DNA from: Achromobacter xylosoxidans
GTDB lineage: Bacteria; Pseudomonadota; Gammaproteobacteria; Burkholderiales; Burkholderiaceae_B
Reading direction: 5' to 3'
Assembly (NCBI RefSeq): GCF_014490035.1
Contig: NZ_CP061008.1
Span: 6,076,001 to 6,140,000 of the forward strand
Length of the DNA: 64,000 nucleotides
A model generated the notes under the pieces. That model searched no databases and was not told the origin of the DNA. It was given only the letters and a program-made list of their open reading frames with translations. Each line of letters opens with the position of its first letter. Position 1 is the first letter of the stretch. The translations under genes and the position numbers were made by a program. Shown one piece after another: positions 58,169 to 64,000 of the stretch.

Positions 58169-58703
58169 CGGCAGCTCCTGCGTCGACGCGCATCAGTTCA
58201 GTCTCCATCAGTTTGGCGGCAAGCGCACGCTCGCGGGCGCGCCCGGTGCGCAAGGCATCCAACAGCGCGAGCAGACGGTGCAGCGCCGGGTCCGATAGAG
58301 CAGCCTGCGGTGCTGTGCGGTAGAGCGGCGAAAGCGTGGGCCCTTTTGATGAGCCCGTGGGGTGTGCCCAGACGGGCGCCTCTCCTGGAGCTGCCATCAA
58401 TTGGCTGGCCAAAGGGTCGCTGCCGAAGGCTGTCGGCACGCCACGCTTGACCGGCCCCAGTGTGGCCGGCCAGACGTAGCGCGCGCCGTGCACGACAAAC
58501 TCTAGAAGATTGGCACGTACAGGTGACCATTGACCGCGTGCCGGCGCCACCGCCAGGCCCGATGCCACGGAGCGCTTCACGCTCGCATGGGCCTCCGAAG
58601 CGCTCATAGACAGCGCTGCCCCCAGCGCGGCGTAGGTCCAGCGCTGCGGCGGATGGGCGGCCACCTTTAGCAATACCAGCAGGTCTTGAGGTTTTAGTTC
58701 CAT
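58158..58703 (-). CDS. Winged-helix regulator, candidate antitoxin
   Basis: The 181-residue protein has an N-terminal winged helix at about 1-60 (LKPQDLLVLLKVAAHPPQRW, then LGAALSMSASEAHASVKRSV) and a C-terminal part with FVVHGARYVWPATLGPVKRG. It is first in a two-gene operon whose promoter region is covered by a 30-bp palindrome. The layout fits an autoregulatory antitoxin of an AbiEi-like type preceding an NTase. It ends with an Ala-rich helix. Function not established. Confidence 0.78.
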   Translation of the reverse strand: MELKPQDLLVLLKVAAHPPQRWTYAALGAALSMSASEAHASVKRSVASGLAVAPARGQWSPVRANLLEFVVHGARYVWPATLGPVKRGVPTAFGSDPLASQLMAAPGEAPVWAHPTGSSKGPTLSPLYRTAPQAALSDPALHRLLALLDALRTGRARERALAAKLMETELMRVDAGAADAG

Positions 58704-58711
58704 CTCAGGGT

Positions 58712-58741
58712 GATATTCGCTATTCGCGAATTACGAATATC
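58712..58741. promoter_or_regulatory. 30-bp palindromic autoregulatory operator
   Basis: Outer arms GATATTCG (58712-58719) and CGAATATC (58734-58741) are perfect, and the centre ATTCGCGAAT (58722-58731) is also a perfect palindrome; 13 of 15 pairs match. It ends 9 bp upstream of the winged-helix start codon and overlaps the -10 box. Confidence 0.85.
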
Positions 58742-58764
58742 GCTGACGAGACGTTTTTTTGCAA
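58736..58764 (-). promoter_or_regulatory. Promoter of the winged-helix/NTase pair
   Basis: On the minus strand TTGCAA (58764-58759) and GATATT (58741-58736) are separated by 17 bp. The -10 lies in the palindromic operator, so binding would repress. Confidence 0.65.
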
Positions 58765-58788
58765 GTGCCCTACCCTCTATCCGCGGCC

Positions 58789-58822
58789 AAAAAAAGCCCA
58801 GCCCTTACCGGCTGGGCTTTTT
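58789..58822. terminator. Orphan bidirectional terminator
   Basis: An 8-bp stem GCCCAGCC (58796-58803) / GGCTGGGC (58810-58817), flanked by A-run and T-run, has a CTTACC loop. It sits between diverging genes, with no visible transcript that needs it. Confidence 0.8.
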
Positions 58823-58917
58823 GCTTTCCGGACGCCCCTTTCCCTCAAGCGCGCTTCCGCGATATCGTAAGACGCCATTTTTCGTAGCCCGCCGCATCCA
58901 TCCACCGGAGCCGCGAC

Positions 58918-61416
58918 ATGCGCGCCCAAGCAACGGCAAGAGCAAAAGCGCTTTTCGGTCTGATTGCACTGCTGGCCAGCCTGCTCGGCCCCGCCTACGC
59001 CCAGGGCACCGCGACGGAGCCGGCCCGCCCCGTCCCGGCTTCCACGCAGGCCCACGCGATCCTGGTGGCAGAGATCCCGCTGCGCGCGGATACCGATCAC
59101 CGCTATGCCGAAAGCGTCATGGAGCGCATCACGGGGGCCGACCCCACCGACTCGCTGGCGCCCCGCCTGGAATCGATTTCCCGGTCCGTGGACGAAAAGC
59201 TCCAGCAGTTCCTGCCGGCTCAATTGCGCACCCTGCCCATCATGCGGCTGGAAAGCCTGGAGCGGCACTGGATGTTCGATGCGAGGCGTTTCGCCGACTG
59301 GCAGGCGGACATGCGCCAGGCGACCGCCGCCTACGCCAGCGATGCCGCCGAGCTGGCGCGCCGCCGCGAAGCATGGCAAGTGCTCAAGGGCGCGCCCGGC
59401 GCCGCCGATCTGCCGCCTGCCCTGACCGCGCGGATGGATTCGGTCATCGCGCAACTGGCCCGGGCCGAACAAGCCTTGTCGGTGCCGCTGGGCCGCCAGA
59501 TCGCGCTGGGCCAGCGCGCCAACTCCGTCGAAGAACGCATCCAGGCCGGACAGCGCTCGGTAGCCGACGCCATCAGCTACATCGATGCCCGCCTGCTCGA
59601 ACTGGACGGACCGCCGCTGTGGGCCGCCACCTTCACGCCCACCGCCCGCAGCGATGCAAGGGCCTATCTGCGCAGCGGCCTGGACATGGAAATGCGCTTC
59701 GCCCGCCAGTACGCGGCGGCCGATACCGGCAACCAACTTGCCCTGCACGTGCTGCAAGTGGTGCTGCTGCCCCTGCTGCTGTGGCTGGCCTGGCACAGCC
59801 GCCACGCCATCCGGGCCGGCGAAATGAGCGAGACAGCCGCGCGGGTGCTTGGGCGCCCGCTGTCAGCCTGGCTGCTGCTAGCCATGATGGGCGTGCAACT
59901 GCTGGAGTCGGACGCGCCACTGATCGTGCTGCAGATCGCCCTGCTGCTGGCGGTCGTCCCCGTGCTGCGCCTGCTGCCGCCAACCGCGCGCGAGCAACTC
60001 GACCTGTGGCCCTACGCCATCACCGGGCTGTATCTGGCGGAGCGGCTGGGCATCTTCTTCCTGGCCAGCGAAACGCTGTACCGGCTGCACAACCTCGTCA
60101 TCACCCTGCTGGCCCTGGCCACGGCGCTGTGGCTGCATGCCCGGGCCAAGCGCCGCGGCAGCGCGGCCCAGGCGCCCGGCCGGCTGCACCAGGCCGTGCG
60201 CATCGGCGCTTGGGCCGCGGTGGCGCTGCTGGCCATTGCCGGCATCGCCAACCTCGTCGGCAACCTGTCGATGGCCGAGATGCTGACCAGCGCCGTCATC
60301 AGCAGCGGCTATTTCGGCCTGATGCTCTACGCCGGGGTCACCATCATCGTCACCCTGCTGCAACTGATGCTGGCGCGGCCCGGGGTGTCGCGCTTTCGCA
60401 TCGCGCGCGAGCATGCTCCGCCTCTGGTGCAATTGCTGATCCGCCTGGTGATGGCCAGCGCGGTCGCGGGCTGGGCCATCTACACGATGGACCGCTTCCG
60501 CATCCTGCGCGCCACCTACGCCTTCACTACGAAGGTGCTTTCGTACACGCTGGCGCTCGGCGACATCACCATCAGCCTGGGCAACATCCTGGTGTTCGCG
60601 ATCTCGGTGCTGATCGCGTTCTGGGCCGCGCGCGCGATCCGCCTGGTACTGCACGACGAAGTGCTGGCCCGCATGCCGCTGCCGCGCGGCGTGGGCAACA
60701 GCATCGCCTCGCTGACCTACTACTCGGTGCTGCTGCTGGGCCTGGCGGTGGCGCTGTCGGCCGCCGGCGTCAGGACCAGCCAATTGGCCCTGGTGCTCGG
60801 CGCCCTGGGCGTGGGCATCGGCTTCGGCCTGCAGAACGTGGTCAACAACTTCGTGTCGGGCCTCATCCTGATGTTCGAGCGCCCGATCCAGCCCGGCGAC
60901 GTGGTGGAAATCGGCGAAACCTCCGGCCAGGTGCGCGAGATCGGGATGCGCGCCACCCGCATCCGGACCTTCGAGGGCGCCGACGTGGTGGTCCCGAACG
61001 GCACCCTGCTGTCGGAGAAGCTGACCAACTGGACCATGCTGGACCGCAACCGCCGCATCGAAATCAACCTTGGCCTGGCCTACGGCACGGACCCCGCGCA
61101 GGCCATCGAACTGCTGGGCTCGGTGGCACGCGGCACGCTGGGCGTCTCCACCCAGCCGGCGCCCATCGCGCTCTTCATGGGCTTTGGCGCAAGCTCCCTG
61201 GATTTCAGCGTCCGCGCCTGGACGCCGGACTTCGACCAATGGATGTCCATCCGCAGCGACATGCTGTCGCGGATGTACGAGGCGCTGACGCGGGCCGGCA
61301 TCGAGATCCCCTATCCGCAGACCGATCTGCACCTGCGCAGCATTTCCCCGGAAGCCGGCGCCGTCCTAGCGCAAGCCCGCCACGCGGCGCCGGATGGCGG
61401 ACCGCCGCCCACATGA
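58918..61416 (+). CDS. MscS-family mechanosensitive channel, large type
   Basis: The 832-residue protein has a signal peptide (about 1-29, ending YAQG), a periplasmic helical domain of about 250 residues, about ten spans, and a C-terminal MscS core: the pore helix AGVRTSQLALVLGALGVGIG, GFGLQNVVNNFVSGLILMFE, and the beta domain PIQPGDVVEI. It releases solutes under osmotic shock. The length is that of MscK/YbdG-type large channels. It lies between two tRNA-Phe genes, divergent from the NTase pair. Confidence 0.92.
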   Translation: MRAQATARAKALFGLIALLASLLGPAYAQGTATEPARPVPASTQAHAILVAEIPLRADTDHRYAESVMERITGADPTDSLAPRLESISRSVDEKLQQFLPAQLRTLPIMRLESLERHWMFDARRFADWQADMRQATAAYASDAAELARRREAWQVLKGAPGAADLPPALTARMDSVIAQLARAEQALSVPLGRQIALGQRANSVEERIQAGQRSVADAISYIDARLLELDGPPLWAATFTPTARSDARAYLRSGLDMEMRFARQYAAADTGNQLALHVLQVVLLPLLLWLAWHSRHAIRAGEMSETAARVLGRPLSAWLLLAMMGVQLLESDAPLIVLQIALLLAVVPVLRLLPPTAREQLDLWPYAITGLYLAERLGIFFLASETLYRLHNLVITLLALATALWLHARAKRRGSAAQAPGRLHQAVRIGAWAAVALLAIAGIANLVGNLSMAEMLTSAVISSGYFGLMLYAGVTIIVTLLQLMLARPGVSRFRIAREHAPPLVQLLIRLVMASAVAGWAIYTMDRFRILRATYAFTTKVLSYTLALGDITISLGNILVFAISVLIAFWAARAIRLVLHDEVLARMPLPRGVGNSIASLTYYSVLLLGLAVALSAAGVRTSQLALVLGALGVGIGFGLQNVVNNFVSGLILMFERPIQPGDVVEIGETSGQVREIGMRATRIRTFEGADVVVPNGTLLSEKLTNWTMLDRNRRIEINLGLAYGTDPAQAIELLGSVARGTLGVSTQPAPIALFMGFGASSLDFSVRAWTPDFDQWMSIRSDMLSRMYEALTRAGIEIPYPQTDLHLRSISPEAGAVLAQARHAAPDGGPPPT

Positions 61417-61451
61417 CGCGGATATTGTGTATAGTGGCGGACTTTCGCGTT

Positions 61452-61527
61452 GGCCTGGTAGCTCAGTCGGTAGAGCAGAGGATTGAAAATCCTTGTGTCG
61501 GTGGTTCGATTCCGCCCCAGGCCACCA
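61452..61527 (+). tRNA. tRNA-Phe (GAA), copy 2, CCA encoded
   Basis: All 76 nt are identical to 57318-57393, including anticodon loop TTGAAAA and CCA. The upstream stretch ATTGTGTATAGT (-10 TATAGT at 61430-61435) and following GCGGACTT are nearly the same as in copy 1. It lies 35 bp after the mscS-type stop codon. Confidence 0.98.
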
Positions 61528-61544
61528 ATGAATTCAAGCACTTG

Positions 61545-61568
61545 GCCCCGCCTTTGGCGGGGCTTTTT
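61545..61568 (+). terminator. Terminator of tRNA-Phe copy 2
   Basis: GCCCCGCC (61545-61552) / GGCGGGGC (61556-61563) with a TTT loop and five T lie 18 nt past the tRNA, similar to the terminator of copy 1. Confidence 0.92.
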
Positions 61569-61639
61569 GCTTTGGGGCGCGGCGGCGCGTGTCGGATAGC
61601 ATAGTCATGCCGTGCCATCCCTGACTTCCCCCCTACGCG

Positions 61640-63379
61640 ATGAAGCCTGACTCCACCTCCCCCTCTTCCTCCATCGGCATGGGCCGCGCGGCGCTCGTGC
61701 TGTATCGCGCGCTCTGGCACTACGCCGAAGGCGCCCGGCGGCAGCTGATGGGCGCCATCGCGCTGCTGTCCGGCGCGCAACTGGTCAAGCTGACCCTGCC
61801 CTGGCTGGCCTCGCACGCCATCAATGCCTTGCAGCAGAACGACATGCCCACCGCCGGCCTGTGGATCCTGTTCCTGGTCGGCAGCTACATGATGTCCTGG
61901 GTGTTCCACGGGCCGGGACGCGTCCTGGAAGGCAATGTGGGCGTGCATGTCCGCGAACGGCAGGCCGACGATCTCTATGCCCGCATCGCCGCCGCCCCGC
62001 TGACCTGGCGCGACGGCCGCCACTCCGGCGATCTGCAACACCGCGTGCTGCAATCCAGCCGCGCCTTGTCGACGTTCGCCCGCAGCATGTACGGCTACCT
62101 GCACAGCGCCTTGAATTTCATCGGCCCGCTGGTGGCGCTGACCTTGCTGTCCCACGTCAGCGGCATCATCGCCGTAAGCGGCTACCTGATCATCGCCCTG
62201 GTCACCTTGCGCTTCGACCTCGCGCTGATGCGGCTGGCCCGCGACGAAAACGACCAGGAACGCCGCTACGTCGCGGCGCTGCTCGATTTCGTCAGCAATG
62301 CCGGCACCGTGATAGGCCTGCGGCTGCAAGCCGCCTCGCGCAAGATCCTGGGCCGCCGCCTGCAGGCGGTCATGAAGCCCTTGCGCCGCGCCCTGTGGGT
62401 CAACGAAGTGAAATGGTGCGTGGTGGACCTGGCGGGCATGTGCCTTACCTGGATCCTCGTCGTGGAGTACGTGCTGCGGCACCGCGAACCCGGGCAGGCG
62501 CTATTGCTGGGCACTATCTTCATGATCTATCAATACGCCCAGCAGGCCGCGTCCGTGGTCAGCGCCATCGCTTCCAACTTCCAGAGCTTTGCGCGCATGC
62601 ACACCGACTACAGCAGCGCCGAACCCATCTGGCAGGCGCCCGGCAACCCCAATGCTGCCGTCCCCGCGGTCCAAGCCGACGCGCCATGGCAGACCCTGGA
62701 GTTGCGCGGCGCGACCTGGCGCTATTCGGATGAAGGCCGCGGCGGCCTGCATGGCGTCGACCTGGTGCTGCGGCGCGGTTCGCGCGTCGCGCTGATCGGC
62801 GCCAGCGGCGGCGGCAAGAGCACCCTGCTGCGCACCCTTGCCGGACTCTATCCGCCGCAGCAGGGCGAGCTGCTGCTCGACGGCAAGCCGGTGGACTGGG
62901 CCGAACTGCGCACGTTGGCCACGCTGATTCCGCAGGAAGCCGAAGTCTTCGAAGCCAGCGTGCAGGAAAATCTCACCTTCGGCGAACCTGCCGAAGCGGC
63001 CGCGCTGCAAGCCGCCGTGCACACCGGCGTGTTCGACGAAGTGCTGCAACGCATGCCCGAGGGCCTGGCCAGTCCGATGAATGAACGGGGCAACAACCTG
63101 TCCGGCGGACAACGCCAACGCCTGGCCCTGTCGCGCGGGGCGCTGGCCGCGCACGGCAGTTCCCTGCTGCTTCTGGACGAGCCCACCAGCGCGCTCGACC
63201 CGCAAGCCGAAGGCCGGGTGTTCGACCGCATGTACGCCGCGTTCCCCACGGCTTGCATCGTGGCCTCGGTGCACCGGCCCAGCCTGCTCAACCGCTTCGA
63301 CACCATCGTGGTGATGGACGCGGGGCGCGTGGTCGATGCGGGACCGCGCGACGAAGTGCTGGCCCGGCATCATCCTTGA
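61640..63379 (+). CDS. ABC exporter, fused membrane and ATPase domains
   Basis: The 579-residue half-exporter has about six spans in the first 310 residues (SGAQLVKLTLPWLASHAINA, then LWILFLVGSYMMSWVF) and an ATPase with Walker A GASGGGKST, signature NLSGGQRQRLALS, Walker [13 protein letters not shown] and H-loop SVHRP. It would act as a dimer to export a lipid, peptide or drug. No adjacent partner gene shows the substrate. Confidence 0.92.
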   Translation: MKPDSTSPSSSIGMGRAALVLYRALWHYAEGARRQLMGAIALLSGAQLVKLTLPWLASHAINALQQNDMPTAGLWILFLVGSYMMSWVFHGPGRVLEGNVGVHVRERQADDLYARIAAAPLTWRDGRHSGDLQHRVLQSSRALSTFARSMYGYLHSALNFIGPLVALTLLSHVSGIIAVSGYLIIALVTLRFDLALMRLARDENDQERRYVAALLDFVSNAGTVIGLRLQAASRKILGRRLQAVMKPLRRALWVNEVKWCVVDLAGMCLTWILVVEYVLRHREPGQALLLGTIFMIYQYAQQAASVVSAIASNFQSFARMHTDYSSAEPIWQAPGNPNAAVPAVQADAPWQTLELRGATWRYSDEGRGGLHGVDLVLRRGSRVALIGASGGGKSTLLRTLAGLYPPQQGELLLDGKPVDWAELRTLATLIPQEAEVFEASVQENLTFGEPAEAAALQAAVHTGVFDEVLQRMPEGLASPMNERGNNLSGGQRQRLALSRGALAAHGSSLLLLDEPTSALDPQAEGRVFDRMYAAFPTACIVASVHRPSLLNRFDTIVVMDAGRVVDAGPRDEVLARHHP

Positions 63380-63420
63380 TGGGCGACAACGGCCGCCTGG
63401 GACCAATACACTCACCATCC

Positions 63421-64000
63421 ATGACACAGCCGCCCACCCTCCATACCGCGCAGCGCCCTCCCCGCCGAAAGCGGACCAGCCTGCTCGTCTACGTCTGCCT
63501 GATCATCAGCCTGGTGTTTGTCTACCTGGGCACGGAAATGATCCGGGACGGCGCCGAGGCGGGCATTCCCGTCACGCTGTTCTTCGGCATCTGCGCGGCG
63601 ACCGGTGTTCTACAGATATGGCCGCAACTGCTGCAGCGCGACTCGCGCTCGGCCGCAACGATGCTGGTGCGGTATCCAGGCCCCCTGGAGCTCAAGGCAG
63701 CGAAAGGCAAGCTGCTGGTGTTCTCCCTGCTGTCGGCGGGCTTCGGCGGCGTGATCCTGTGGATGCTGCTGCACGAATCGCTGCCGCCGCTGAAGCAATT
63801 GATCCTGTGGCCGGGCGCCGCGTTCTTTCTGTTTGGCGCAGTCATGCTGCTGGTTCGCGCAGCCAAGGACGGCACCAGCCTGCGCCTGGGTCGCGATGGC
63901 TTCGAAACACAACAGGTATGGAACGGCAGGACAATACGCTGGCAAGACACCAGCGAGTTCACCGTGGTCAGAGTCAGCCGCGCGGTGCCCAAGCTCATTG
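63421..64000 (+). CDS. Hypothetical membrane protein, cut by the window end
   Basis: The reading frame opens with ATG at 63421 and remains open for 193 codons to the edge. It shows a basic N-terminus (RPPRRKRTS), a first span (LLVYVCLIISLVFVYLGTEM), a second (IPVTLFFGICAATGVLQIW), two more near 115-160, then a soluble stretch LRLGRDGFETQQVWNGRTIR that resembles the start of a bacterial PH-like domain. The start is 41 bp after the ABC gene. I do not recognise the family with certainty. Confidence 0.75.
   Translation, partial: MTQPPTLHTAQRPPRRKRTSLLVYVCLIISLVFVYLGTEMIRDGAEAGIPVTLFFGICAATGVLQIWPQLLQRDSRSAATMLVRYPGPLELKAAKGKLLVFSLLSAGFGGVILWMLLHESLPPLKQLILWPGAAFFLFGAVMLLVRAAKDGTSLRLGRDGFETQQVWNGRTIRWQDTSEFTVVRVSRAVPKLI

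Overview
The window is about 64 kb of GC-rich chromosome from a betaproteobacterium, most likely Achromobacter or a close Bordetella/Alcaligenaceae relative. This rests on the Bug-family (TctC-type) binding protein, the hemA-prfA-prmC-grxD-ubiX block, the many LivK/LivHMGF-type and aromatic-CoA catabolic operons, and the dense, high-GC coding style. No rRNA, prophage, insertion sequence or CRISPR array was seen. The organism call is inference; no marker gene was compared.

Layout: 1-6 kb holds a Bug-family periplasmic receptor and a polar amino-acid ABC importer (aapJ-aapQ-aapM-aapP, minus strand). 6-11.4 kb holds ftsEX, a lone cheD with a repetitive tail, thpR, a 5'-nucleotidase and an SAF-domain oxidoreductase. 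11.4-25.4 kb is a catabolic island: a GntR repressor and an SDR face a ten-gene plus-strand operon. That operon has a non-canonical shikimate-dehydrogenase-like protein, a branched-chain-type ABC importer, a second SDR and a complete 2-oxoacid dehydrogenase complex (fused E1 alpha-beta, E2, E3) with a VOC protein inserted. A strong promoter with three GntR-like half-sites sits in the divergent gap. 25.4-34.4 kb is a minus-strand aerobic CoA-dependent aminobenzoate-type operon: flavin monooxygenase/reductase, SDR, crotonase, acyl-CoA dehydrogenase, aryl-CoA ligase, thioesterase and RidA-like protein, with a LysR gene beyond its terminator.

34.6-44.3 kb holds ilvD, AraC and LysR regulators, a PAT-like acetyltransferase coupled to an MFS transporter, queC and ppc. 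44.5-52.7 kb is a probable IclR regulon: one operon with a 3-hydroxyacyl-CoA dehydrogenase, an AtoE-type fatty-acid transporter and an SDR, and a second with pcaI-pcaJ-catC-yciI-pcaD-cyclase. The promoter regions of both carry GTTC-N7-GAAC palindromes, and the iclR gene lies between them. 52.7-57.0 kb is the housekeeping hemA-prfA-prmC-grxD-ubiX block.

57.3-61.6 kb is bracketed by two identical tRNA-Phe(GAA) genes. Between them are an MscS-type channel and a winged-helix/nucleotidyltransferase gene pair behind a near-perfect 30-bp palindrome, which looks like a toxin-antitoxin-type cassette. The window ends with an ABC exporter and a membrane protein cut by the edge.

The least explained structures are two copies of a ~165-bp palindromic element (188-351 and 34588-34752). 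Their cores are conserved while their 31-32-bp arms have diverged in sequence yet remain perfectly self-complementary.
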